In this document: positions 7,086-14,589 of the stretch, in pieces
Position numbering within the stretch: the stretch's first letter is position 1
Layout: each line of letters starts with the position of its first letter
Source: Pseudomonas sp. SCA2728.1_7
GTDB taxonomy: Bacteria > Pseudomonadota > Gammaproteobacteria > Pseudomonadales > Pseudomonadaceae
NCBI RefSeq assembly: GCF_018138145.1
Contig: NZ_CP073104.1
Coordinates: 3,906,001 to 3,970,000, forward strand
Length of the DNA stretch: 64,000 nucleotides
Reading direction: 5' to 3'
Position numbers and translations under genes: made by a program
The notes under the pieces: model-generated
Told to the model about the DNA's origin: nothing
The model's database searches: none
Seen by the model: only the letters and a program-made list of their open reading frames with translations

Positions 7086-7811
7086 TCAGGACGCCTCCTT
7101 CACTTTTGCCGCGTTGCCGGTTGCCGCGACCTTGTGCGCGGTCGGATGAATCAACACGCGGAACGCACTCTTCTGCGCCAGGCTGTAGAAGTCGTGGGCG
7201 AAGTCATCCAGATCCGCCGCCGTCAGTTTCAACCGGCGCAAAAAGTAGTTGTAAACCAGCACCGCCGGCACCGCGACGGCGATACCCACGCCCGTTGCGA
7301 CCAGTGCCGCACCGATCGGGCCGGCCACCGTTTCCAGGCTCGCCGAGCCAGCCGCGCTGATGCCTTTCAACGCCTCCATGATTCCCCATACCGTGCCGAA
7401 CAAACCAATGAACGGCGACGTACTGCCAATACTGGCGACCACTGCCAGACCGGTTTCCAGCGAACGGCGTTCGCGGACAATTTGCTGACGCAGGGCGCGC
7501 TCCAGTCGATCCTGATGGTTGATCGCCTGGCTCAAATCCGTGGCCTGTGGCGCCTCACCTACTTGAATCGCTGCGTAACCGGCCTGTGCCACCCGGGCCG
7601 CAGCGCCGGGTTGGGTTTCGCTCAATTCAGCGGCGGAATCGAGACTCGACGCCGCCCAGAAACGTTTATGAAACTTGCGATCCTGTGCCTTCAGACGACC
7701 GAACTGCACAGCCTTGAGCAATGCCAGACCCCAGGTGGCGACGGAAAAAACCACCAGCAGCCAGATCACCGCGCTTTCGATGGATTCCAGTGGAGATGCC
7801 AGTAACGTCAT
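7086..7811 (-). CDS. exbB: ExbB-type proton channel (MotA/TolQ/ExbB)
   Basis: This 241-residue membrane protein has an N-terminal segment (IESAVIWLLVVFSVATWGLA, about residues 10-29). Two further segments lie around STSPFIGLFGTVWGIMEALK and AALVATGVGIAVAVPAVLVY, which are the characteristic MotA/TolQ/ExbB core. It forms the pentameric channel of the TonB energy complex. It is 45 bases downstream of tonB and is followed directly by exbD. The short gaps indicate one transcript that ends at the terminator at 6628-6665. Confidence 0.93.
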   Translation of the reverse strand: MTLLASPLESIESAVIWLLVVFSVATWGLALLKAVQFGRLKAQDRKFHKRFWAASSLDSAAELSETQPGAAARVAQAGYAAIQVGEAPQATDLSQAINHQDRLERALRQQIVRERRSLETGLAVVASIGSTSPFIGLFGTVWGIMEALKGISAAGSASLETVAGPIGAALVATGVGIAVAVPAVLVYNYFLRRLKLTAADLDDFAHDFYSLAQKSAFRVLIHPTAHKVAATGNAAKVKEAS

Positions 7812-7856
7812 GATGTATTCCCTCGTGTAAACGTTTCGCGCGAATTTGGTTTCGGT

Positions 7857-8666
7857 TTAATGAATCTTGAAATCGATGGGCACGCTGACCCAGCCGTCCT
7901 GGGCCACATCACCCTGCTTGGCCGGGACGAAACTCCAACGTTTCACGGCGTTCAGCGCCGCGTCGTCGAGCTGCTGCCGGCCGCTGCTTTTGGCTATCTG
8001 GATCTCACCCGGTTTGCCGCTGGCCAACACATGCACGCGCAGCAACACCGTGCCTTCCCAACCGCGACGCTGGGCCAGTGACGGGTATTCCGGTGCCGGG
8101 TTTTTCAGGTACGCGGCATTCGCTGAGGCCGGGGTTACCGGTGCCGGCGCGGGAGGTGCAGGTGGCGCTGGCGCTGCAACCGGGGCTGCCGGTTGTGGCG
8201 GCGCCGGTGGTTGCTTAACCGCTTTCGGTGCTGGTTTGGGTGCCTGTTTAACCACCGGTTTAGGTTTCGGAACGGGTTTGGGCGGCGGCGGTTTTACCGC
8301 GAGTTCGTCTTCCACGGGCGGTGGTGGTTCAACCACTGGCGCAGGTGGCGGCGGCTCGACTACCGGTGGCGCTGGCGGTGCCGGGCGCGAGAACTCGATG
8401 GTCATCGGCGGAATTTCCGGTGGCACGATCGGCAGCACTGGCGTCGGCTTCTGGCTGATCCAGTAGATCACCGCGCCATGCACCACCAGCGCGAGCACGC
8501 CGAGCAGAATTGTTTCGCGCCGACTCAGAATGCCCTTGGGCGCACGCTGCAAACGCAACTGCCCCAACGGCACACGATGCGGCCGGCCGAGATCGACCAA
8601 CTCGCCACCCGGCGTCTGACGCCACAGCAATTCCTCTGCGCTGGCGGCGGTCTGGACATTGCCCAT
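7857..8666 (-). CDS. tonB: TonB energy-transducing protein
   Basis: I place the start at the ATG at 8664-8666, giving 269 residues (MGNVQTAASAEELLWRQTPG...), because GGGAG lies about 9 bases ahead. An upstream in-frame start at 8738 would add 24 unlikely residues. An N-terminal cytoplasmic stretch of about 50 residues precedes the membrane anchor (ILLGVLALVVHGAVIYWI). A long periplasmic Pro/Lys-rich spacer follows (VEPPPPAPVVEPPPP, KPVPKPKPVVKQAPKP). The C-terminal TonB domain has YPSLAQRRGWEGTVLLRVHV and ends VSVPIDFKIH. The cytoplasmic extension is longer than in E. coli TonB, as in several Pseudomonas TonB proteins. I recall a tonB-exbB-exbD set beside the ats region in P. aeruginosa as well. 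Confidence 0.93.
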   Translation of the reverse strand: MGNVQTAASAEELLWRQTPGGELVDLGRPHRVPLGQLRLQRAPKGILSRRETILLGVLALVVHGAVIYWISQKPTPVLPIVPPEIPPMTIEFSRPAPPAPPVVEPPPPAPVVEPPPPVEDELAVKPPPPKPVPKPKPVVKQAPKPAPKAVKQPPAPPQPAAPVAAPAPPAPPAPAPVTPASANAAYLKNPAPEYPSLAQRRGWEGTVLLRVHVLASGKPGEIQIAKSSGRQQLDDAALNAVKRWSFVPAKQGDVAQDGWVSVPIDFKIH

Positions 8667-8997
8667 TGATTCACTCCCTGCGGTCTTTTTGCGTTCTCTA
8701 CAAAAACTGCCGATCAACCGTTTTGTTGAATCCCCCACGGCGAATCGATGGGTGAATCATTGGGCTTGACGCTTATCTCCGAAAGTAATCTTTAACGTTA
8801 TGCATAGGTCTTTATGGAATATAAAAATTGATCAATTCTGCCAAAGCCACGCGCCACGCGGGCTGCAGCGATGCGTGAAAAAGAGCATGCTTTTCAGGCA
8901 TTGAAAGTATTCATGCAACGCATCAAATTCGCCTGACCCGGTTTTGCAGGACGACTAATACCAAGTAGATAATTGATTATTATTTTCCAGAAACAGC
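8667..8997. promoter_or_regulatory. Upstream region of tonB with a palindrome and GGAATA element
   Basis: This 331-base gap holds GGAATATAAAAATT at 8816-8829, in the same orientation as the elements at 3016 and 6381. A perfect 12-base palindrome AATTGATCAATT overlaps it at 8826-8837. An ATGCAT hexamer is at 8800-8805. The tonB promoter is probably between 8670 and 8840. I see no convincing Fur box. The stretch 8840-8997 holds nothing else I can name. Confidence 0.35.
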
Positions 8998-9032
8998 AAA
9001 AAGGCCGGGCACTTTCGTGCACCGGCCTTTTT
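8998..9032 (-). terminator. Terminator of the small avidin-like gene
   Basis: AAAAGGCCGG (8999-9008) pairs with CCGGCCTTTT (9022-9031), with inner GCAC/GTGC pairing and T-runs on both sides. It lies 14 bases beyond the stop at 9046 on the minus strand. Confidence 0.88.
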
Positions 9033-9045
9033 GTTTAATCAACTG

Positions 9046-9372
9046 TTATTGCTTGAGGAACTCCCCTGCCAGGCCAACAACATCACCGTCAAAGTTGGTG
9101 CGCGAGCCAACCGCACGAACTTTCGAGTAATTGTGATCCGGCGAGAACAATGTCCAGGACTGATAGCCTGTGCCTTCATTCAACGCCGCGAACGTGATGA
9201 TCGTAGGCTGCCCGGTGCTGTTCTGGAAATGGTAGTGACCATAAGCGATGTCGTAATTCACGCCATTCTGGCTGAATTTTCCGCTGAAGGTGCCGTTGGA
9301 ATCGTTGCCATCGGTAATCGTCAGTTTGGCGCCAGCGTTAGCGTTTACATAATTGCCATTAATGCTCGACAT
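9046..9372 (-). CDS. Small cytosolic beta-rich protein, possibly avidin-like
   Basis: This 108-residue protein has no signal peptide and starts at an ATG with an AAGGAAA ribosome site. The N-terminal part GNYVNANAGAKLTITDGN then NGTFSGKF resembles the first strands of avidin/streptavidin (G-x-W-x-N-x-x-G-S-x-x-T-I ... G-x-F-T-G-x-Y). A later strand, QSWTLFSPDHNYSKVRAVG, follows. Only one tryptophan is present, whereas classical biotin pockets use several, so biotin binding is doubtful. The whole chain is rich in G, N, T and alternating hydrophobics, which fits a small beta-barrel. It has its own terminator and sits alone between tonB and the arylsulfotransferase gene. The family call is tentative; it could be an unrelated beta protein. 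Confidence 0.5.
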   Translation of the reverse strand: MSSINGNYVNANAGAKLTITDGNDSNGTFSGKFSQNGVNYDIAYGHYHFQNSTGQPTIITFAALNEGTGYQSWTLFSPDHNYSKVRAVGSRTNFDGDVVGLAGEFLKQ

Positions 9373-9561
9373 AACGAGATTTCCTTTATCGTTGGATAAG
9401 TGTCTTCCGATGAGAGCAAGTTTCCTCCTGGAAACTCACGACAGTCAGGATGGTTGGACATTCAATTATTGTCCACGCGAGTTACTAACCAAATTGCAAT
9501 AAGCACTGTTCAACTCGCTCATAACTTATCGCCGTTCGTTCGAGCATTAATTCCAATTCCA

Positions 9562-10905
9562 CTAACGACTGGCATTGGTTTGCTGCACACCGACAACCGG
9601 GGCATTAACCGCCGTCTCGGAGCGTGGCGTACCCGTTGGCACCCAGTCATAACTCACAGGCAGTGCCCGATACACCCAGTTGCTGATCGCGTCGCTGCCT
9701 GGCGCCTTGCCGAGATAGGGGCTGACGTATTCCCAGACGTTTTCACCGCTGGCTGTCACTTGGAAAAACCGTCCATTCATACCTTCGTCGATCAGCGTGT
9801 TGCCGTTGGGCAAGCGCCGCGCACTGCTGATAAACGAGCTGTAAAACGCCCAGCCCGGCTGCTTCGAATTTGCCGCGCTGTACTGCCAGACGATTTCGTT
9901 TTTCACCGGGTCGATTTCCAATACCCGCGAACCGGAAATCAGTCCAAGGGCGACGTTCGGGTAACCCGCCGAACCCTGGTTATCGAACACCAGTACGTTG
10001 CCGGCTCCAGGCAATCCGGCCGGAATGATGTGCGCATCATGCTGACCGACAAACTGATCCACCGGACGCGGCAATTTCTGCGCGGTTTTCGGGTTGATCA
10101 GCGGCAAATTCGGGCCAAGACGCCAGACCACTTTGCCGCTGTTTTTATCGATGATCGCGATGAAGTTCGCGTTGCGTGAATCGATCAGCAGATTGTCCGG
10201 ATTGAAGCGCTTGTCACCGGCATCGAACCACTTGTTCGGCCCGACCAGACTGAGGTTGTTGATGTGCAGGTAGTCCGGATTCTCACTGGCACGGACCAGC
10301 TTCAACTGCTCGGCGGTGAAGCCGAATTCATTGAGATGCTCCGAGGCCAGCCACTGCCATTTCACCGCGCCGTCGGGGCTGACTTCATAGATCGCATCGT
10401 CGATCACCTCGGGCACTTTGAAGCCTTTGACCTTGTGCACCTTGTTCGCCAGCACCACGGTGTTGCCGTTGCTCAAACGGCGCTGATCATGGTGCTGTTG
10501 CGCCGCGCCACCGGGCGCCTTGTCGCCCCACTGCCAGACGACTTTGCCGCTCCAGTCCAGCTCGCCGACGCTCTGATTGCCCAGACCATTGCCGGCCGAA
10601 CCGAGTTTTCCGGGATCCTTGTCACTCAGTTGCAGCAACACATGCCCGCGCTCGCCGCCGACCAGTTTTGGATCGATGATCGCTGACGGGAAACCTGCCT
10701 GTGGCCAGGTTTTCACCTCGTTGCCGTTCATGTCGATCAAGTGCGTCTGTTTGTCGGCGCCGCTGAAAATCACGTACTGGTTGAACGCCTTGTTCGGGTC
10801 GTAACGGGTGACACCCGTCGGGTAAACACTCGGTGCGGCGAAGGCGCCGGCACTGAGCACTGCGCCGGACAGCAACACCGGCAAAGCGGTTTTGATACGC
10901 AACAT
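9562..10905 (-). CDS. Secreted arylsulfotransferase (ASST)-family protein
   Basis: This 447-residue protein has a signal peptide (LPVLLSGAVLSAGAFA). Repeated beta-propeller blades follow: FSGADKQTHLIDMNGNEVKT, GELDWSGKVVWQWGD, YEVSPDGAVKWQWLAS and IIDKNSGKVVWRLGPNL. Histidines sit in QQHHDQRRLSNGN, DYLHINNLS and GQHDAHIIPAG. This pattern fits the arylsulfotransferase family, which moves sulfate groups between phenols through a histidine. It is 23 bases downstream of the TonB-dependent receptor gene on the same strand, so the two are likely co-transcribed. A periplasmic role in handling sulfate esters imported by that receptor is likely but inferred. A PQQ-like or structural propeller is the main alternative. 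Confidence 0.75.
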   Translation of the reverse strand: MLRIKTALPVLLSGAVLSAGAFAAPSVYPTGVTRYDPNKAFNQYVIFSGADKQTHLIDMNGNEVKTWPQAGFPSAIIDPKLVGGERGHVLLQLSDKDPGKLGSAGNGLGNQSVGELDWSGKVVWQWGDKAPGGAAQQHHDQRRLSNGNTVVLANKVHKVKGFKVPEVIDDAIYEVSPDGAVKWQWLASEHLNEFGFTAEQLKLVRASENPDYLHINNLSLVGPNKWFDAGDKRFNPDNLLIDSRNANFIAIIDKNSGKVVWRLGPNLPLINPKTAQKLPRPVDQFVGQHDAHIIPAGLPGAGNVLVFDNQGSAGYPNVALGLISGSRVLEIDPVKNEIVWQYSAANSKQPGWAFYSSFISSARRLPNGNTLIDEGMNGRFFQVTASGENVWEYVSPYLGKAPGSDAISNWVYRALPVSYDWVPTGTPRSETAVNAPVVGVQQTNASR

Positions 10906-10928
10906 GATGCAGCTCCTTGAGTGACGAA

Positions 10929-13289
10929 TCAGAAGTCGTAGCGACCGGTGACGCCCAACGTGCGCGGCGTGCCGAGCAAGCCTTCATAGCCGCCATTGCC
11001 GCCCGTCCACAGGGTTGTGTAATAGGTTTTGTCGAAAGCGTTTTTCAGCCACAGCGACACGTCCCACTGGCCCTGATTGAAGTCGCCACGCAGGCCGGTG
11101 GAGAAGTTGACCACGGCGTAACTCGGGATCTGGCCGTAGTCGGAATCCTCGACCGTACCGACGGCTTTGGAGCGGAACGCATAGCTGGCGGTGACGTAAG
11201 GTTCGAAGCCGTTATCCAGATTCCATTTGTATTCGCCGTTGGCGTTGCCGATCCATTTCGAGGCGCCGACCACTTGATGGCCGCTAAGGTCGCAAGACGC
11301 TGGAGCACCCGGCGCCTGACTGACTTCCGGCGGGCACGGGGCATCTTTGTACGAGAGGTAACTGACGTCGTTGTAGGAGCCGTTGATGTTCAGAGTCAGG
11401 CCGCGCAACGGGATCACCGTACTTTCGAACTCGACGCCGCGCGAACGCACGGAGCCGGCGTTGGTCAGGTATTGCACGCGGTTTTCCGCGTCGTAGGCGT
11501 TGGTCTGGTAGGCGTTGACCTGGGTCCAGAAGACGTTGGCGTTGAGTTGCAGACGGTGATCCCACAGCGTGCTCTTGAAGCCGAGTTCGGCGTTGTTCGC
11601 GCGTTCAGTGCCGATCAGTAGCGAATCGGCGCCGGCCACCGGCGCAGAACCGACGGCGAGGTTAACCCCGCCGGATTTCTCGCCGTGGGACAATGTTGCA
11701 TAACCCAATACATCATCGGTGATGCGATAGCTGAGGTTGAGCAGCCCGGAGGGACTGGAGCTGTACTGATTCAAATCGCCGGAATCGTAAGCGCCGGCAC
11801 GACCACGTCGTGCGGTGGCCGCCGCGCCTGTTACAGCAGCGCCACCAATCGGCGCATCCCTCGTGACCCAAGCGGATTTTTCTTCATAAGTGCCACGCAC
11901 CCCGGCGGTGAAATCCAGGCGTTCGCTGAGGTGCCATGTGCCTTGGGCGAACAGCGCAAAACTGTCGGTCTTGATATGGCCGTTGCCAATGCTGGTGACG
12001 TTGGCCAGCGCACCGCGCGCGGTGCCATTCCAGATATCGGCTTGCGGGCCGTAATAAGCGAAGGATTTATTGTCCAGATCCGAACCGAAGTAGTAGGCGC
12101 CGACGACGTAATCGAAGAACTCGCCCTTGGGCGAGGCCAGGCGAAATTCCTGCGAGTACTGTTTATCTTCCACCGACACCCCGGCGTTGTAGCTCGCCGG
12201 CACGTTGAGGCCGTCGTCGTTGCGCGGGGTGAAATTCCAGAAGCGATAGGAGCTGATCGAGGTCAGCGTGAAATCGCTCGGAAGCGTCCAGTTAGCCTCC
12301 ACCGAGGTGCCACCCTGATGCACGGTGACATGCTGGTCGTTGTCCAGATTGACCTTGCGGTGCGAACCGTTGACCAACGTTGCCCCGGCCGCGTTGGCGC
12401 GCGACTGGTACAGGTTGACGCCGTTGATGGTCGGCCCGGTGTTGTAGAGCACACGGGTGCCCGCGCTGGAATCCTCTTCGTTGTAGTCGCCGATCCAGCG
12501 CAGGTTGAAATCTTCGTTGGGCTTGAACAGCAGTTGCGCGCGGAAGCCCTCGCGCGAGCCGCCATTCAAATCATGGCCGTCGTATTCGTTTTTGATGTCG
12601 CCGTCGCTACGGGTGCGGTAGGCCGAAAAACGCCCGGCCAGTTGATCGTTGAGCGGGCCGGAAATCGTGCCCTTGGTCTGGAAATAACCGTCCTCGCCGA
12701 CCGAGGTTTCTATGCTGCGTTCAGGGGTGAAGCTTGGCGCGCGGGTGCTGATGTTGATCACCCCAGCGGTGGTGTTTTTGCCGAACAGGGTGCCCTGCGG
12801 CCCACGCAAGACTTCGAGCTGTTCGATGTCCATCAAGTCAAACACCGCCATCCCCGGACGGCCCAGATAAACGTTATCGATGTACAAGCCAACGCTGCCT
12901 TCCAGGCCATCGCTGGCCGGGTTATTACCGAGGCCGCGGATCGACACGCTGGACTGGCGTGCGTGCATGTAGGCGACGTTGACGCTGGGCACCAATTGCT
13001 GCAAATCCTGAATCCGGTAGACCCGCTGCGTCTCCAGATTCTGCCCGCTGACCACGCTCATTGGCGTCGGTACATCCTGCGAACTTTCCTCGCGGCGGCG
13101 GGTGGTGACGGTCACGGTTTCCAGTTGCGAACTGTTGGCGGCAGGCTTGCCAGCCGGCACTGGCGCCGGGGTTTCAGAATCGGCGGCGTAGCCGTGAGTC
13201 CAGCTCGCGCTCCCTGCCAGCAACAGGGCCAGAGGCAGGCGTTTCAGCCGTCGTGGCGTTAGGGGTGACGCAAGGTTCAACGGACTCAT
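10929..13289 (-). CDS. sftP: TonB-dependent outer-membrane receptor, probably for sulfate esters
   Basis: The start at 13287-13289 has GGAG seven bases ahead and gives 786 residues. An earlier in-frame start would add 11 residues with no ribosome site. After the signal peptide comes the TonB-box-like LETVTVTTRRREES, then a plug domain (QNLETQRVYRIQDLQQLVPS, LEVLRGPQGTLFGKNTTAGV). A long beta-barrel ends in the expected aromatic residue (GVTGRYDF). The divergent LysR gene, the arylsulfotransferase gene behind it, and nearby ats genes match the sftP-sftR arrangement of P. putida as I recall it. This is the basis for the symbol. It would need TonB-ExbBD, encoded 2.3 kb away. The ligand is not shown by sequence. 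Confidence 0.82.
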   Translation of the reverse strand: MSPLNLASPLTPRRLKRLPLALLLAGSASWTHGYAADSETPAPVPAGKPAANSSQLETVTVTTRRREESSQDVPTPMSVVSGQNLETQRVYRIQDLQQLVPSVNVAYMHARQSSVSIRGLGNNPASDGLEGSVGLYIDNVYLGRPGMAVFDLMDIEQLEVLRGPQGTLFGKNTTAGVINISTRAPSFTPERSIETSVGEDGYFQTKGTISGPLNDQLAGRFSAYRTRSDGDIKNEYDGHDLNGGSREGFRAQLLFKPNEDFNLRWIGDYNEEDSSAGTRVLYNTGPTINGVNLYQSRANAAGATLVNGSHRKVNLDNDQHVTVHQGGTSVEANWTLPSDFTLTSISSYRFWNFTPRNDDGLNVPASYNAGVSVEDKQYSQEFRLASPKGEFFDYVVGAYYFGSDLDNKSFAYYGPQADIWNGTARGALANVTSIGNGHIKTDSFALFAQGTWHLSERLDFTAGVRGTYEEKSAWVTRDAPIGGAAVTGAAATARRGRAGAYDSGDLNQYSSSPSGLLNLSYRITDDVLGYATLSHGEKSGGVNLAVGSAPVAGADSLLIGTERANNAELGFKSTLWDHRLQLNANVFWTQVNAYQTNAYDAENRVQYLTNAGSVRSRGVEFESTVIPLRGLTLNINGSYNDVSYLSYKDAPCPPEVSQAPGAPASCDLSGHQVVGASKWIGNANGEYKWNLDNGFEPYVTASYAFRSKAVGTVEDSDYGQIPSYAVVNFSTGLRGDFNQGQWDVSLWLKNAFDKTYYTTLWTGGNGGYEGLLGTPRTLGVTGRYDF

Positions 13290-13333
13290 GGCGCGGCTCC
13301 TGGTCAAAAAACACACAGACATCTTTAGCGCTG

Positions 13334-13460
13334 CATATTCTTTTAAGTTATTTATTTATGTGTTTACAGATATTTACTGCATAAGAGATTGCCTTTATAA
13401 GGAGTCGACCTAATGCATATCCAATGCATTTCCCGGATATTTTTTATGTGAAAAATGCAT
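13334..13460. promoter_or_regulatory. Divergent receptor/LysR control region with ATGCAT repeats
   Basis: ATGCAT occurs at 13413-13418, 13424-13429 and 13455-13460; the last holds the LysR start codon. The first two form the dyad TGCAT-ATCCA-ATGCA (13414-13428). The string ATGCATTTCC at 13424 recurs before the sulfatase gene (14493). Nearer the receptor, CATATTCTTTTAAGTTATTT (13334-13353) resembles the element upstream of oscA. A LysR-family regulator probably binds the ATGCAT dyads; this is inference. Confidence 0.5.
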
Positions 13461-14399
13461 ATCGACTTGCGCCAACTTCGTCACTTCATCGCCCTGGCTG
13501 AACAACGCAGCTTCGTCGCCGGCGCGCAGGCGGTGAACCTGTCGCAGTCAGCGTTCAGCCGCAGCATTCAGGCGCTGGAACACAGCGTCGGCTGTCAGTT
13601 GGTTGATCGCGGGCGCAAGGAATTACCGCCGACCAAACAGGGCCAGGTGCTGCTCGAGCACGCGCGGCGACTGGTCAGTGGCGCGCAGCAGATGGCCAAC
13701 GAGATCAGCCAGTTCAACGGGCTTGAGGCTGGGGAATTGCGCTTCGGTTGTGGGCCAGCGCCGGCGGCGGGTTTGATTCCTCGGGCGATTGGCTGCTTCA
13801 TCGGGCGCTATCCGAAAGCGCGGGTGCAGTTTCAGGTCGATGACTGGCAGAGTCTGAGCAAGCGGTTACTCAGCGAAGAGTTTGAATTTTTTGTCGCGGA
13901 CACTCGGCACTTCGAGGCAGATCCGGATTACCTGACCCACCGGTTGCGACCGCGCAAGTGGCATTTCTGCTGCCGTGCCGGCCACCCTTTGGCCGGGTTT
14001 GAGCGGGTCACGGCCGAGCAATTGATGAGCTATCCGCTGGCGGTGAGTATTCGTCCGCCGAACCTGCGCAAGGTCATTGTCGACCTCAGTGGGCGGCCGG
14101 ATTTCACGCCGAATGTGGAGTGTGAAAACAGCTCCAGTTTGCTCAGTGTGGTGCTGCGTTCAGATGCGATCGGGATTGTCGGGGCATATTCCGATGCACT
14201 GCATCAAGCGAAGGGTGAGTTGGTGTGTTTGCGCATTGAAGGGTTGGCGGATGATCTTGAGGAGTTGTACACGCGTTATGGGATTGTCAGCCGCGCGGGG
14301 TATCGGTTGTCGCCGTTGGCGGAGGCGATGATTGAGCAGATCAAGGCGATTGATGCGGTGGATGAGGAGGTGTGTTCGCTGGATAGACTTGCCGTCTGA
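13455..14399 (+). CDS. sftR: LysR-family regulator (SftR-like), first copy
   Basis: This 314-residue LysR protein has an N-terminal winged helix (IDLRQLRHFIALAEQRSFVA, then LSQSAFSRSIQALEHSVGCQ). A substrate-binding-type effector domain follows (LRFGCGPAPAAGLIPRAIGC). It is divergent from the TonB-dependent receptor gene and is followed by a sulfatase gene on the same strand. That suits an SftR-type regulator of sulfate-ester genes. The start codon lies within an ATGCAT repeat, which suggests autoregulation. A second regulator at 17494 is clearly related throughout, including EFEFFVADTRHFEADP against EIEFFIADIRHFESDP. Which of the two is the true SftR orthologue cannot be told here, so the symbol is tentative. 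Confidence 0.75.
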   Translation: MHIDLRQLRHFIALAEQRSFVAGAQAVNLSQSAFSRSIQALEHSVGCQLVDRGRKELPPTKQGQVLLEHARRLVSGAQQMANEISQFNGLEAGELRFGCGPAPAAGLIPRAIGCFIGRYPKARVQFQVDDWQSLSKRLLSEEFEFFVADTRHFEADPDYLTHRLRPRKWHFCCRAGHPLAGFERVTAEQLMSYPLAVSIRPPNLRKVIVDLSGRPDFTPNVECENSSSLLSVVLRSDAIGIVGAYSDALHQAKGELVCLRIEGLADDLEELYTRYGIVSRAGYRLSPLAEAMIEQIKAIDAVDEEVCSLDRLAV

Positions 14400-14405
14400 T
14401 CGACC

Positions 14406-14476
14406 GCTATCGCGAGCAGGCTCACTCCTACATTTGAAATGCATTCCCCTGTAGGAGTGAGCCTGCTCGCGATAGC
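14406..14476. repeat. REP doublet, family 1
   Basis: GCTATCGCGAGCAGGCTCAC followed by TCCTACA is repeated in inverse at 14451-14476 around a short unique centre. It sits right after the LysR stop and before the sulfatase gene. This is the typical Pseudomonas REPIN layout. Confidence 0.9.
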
Positions 14477-14492
14477 GCCAGTACAGCCACCC

Positions 14493-14507
14493 ATGCATTT
14501 CCTGCAT
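14493..14507. promoter_or_regulatory. ATGCA-N5-TGCAT dyad upstream of the sulfatase gene
   Basis: ATGCATTTCCTGCAT is a perfect dyad with a 5-base centre, 83 bases ahead of the sulfatase ATG at 14590. The left part ATGCATTTCC is identical to that at 13424 in the receptor/LysR region. Similar dyads occur at 19660 and 19691 before the atsR and atsB genes. Confidence 0.5.
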
Positions 14508-14589
14508 AAAACCCATTCCCCAAATGCACTTGCCGAACACCCCCGCCGAAAGCGAAAACCCTCGCCTGTCCTTCTGACCGGTGAACCCC

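Noticed and set aside
8800..8805. ATGCAT upstream of tonB as a further LysR site
   Set aside because: It is a lone hexamer without the paired half; about this many single hexamers are expected by chance in a window of this size.
11685..13262. Long open frame (525 codons) on the plus strand opposite the TonB-dependent receptor gene
   Set aside because: It is a mirror of a well-supported receptor gene in GC-rich DNA. The product shows no family pattern and the frame has no ribosome site.
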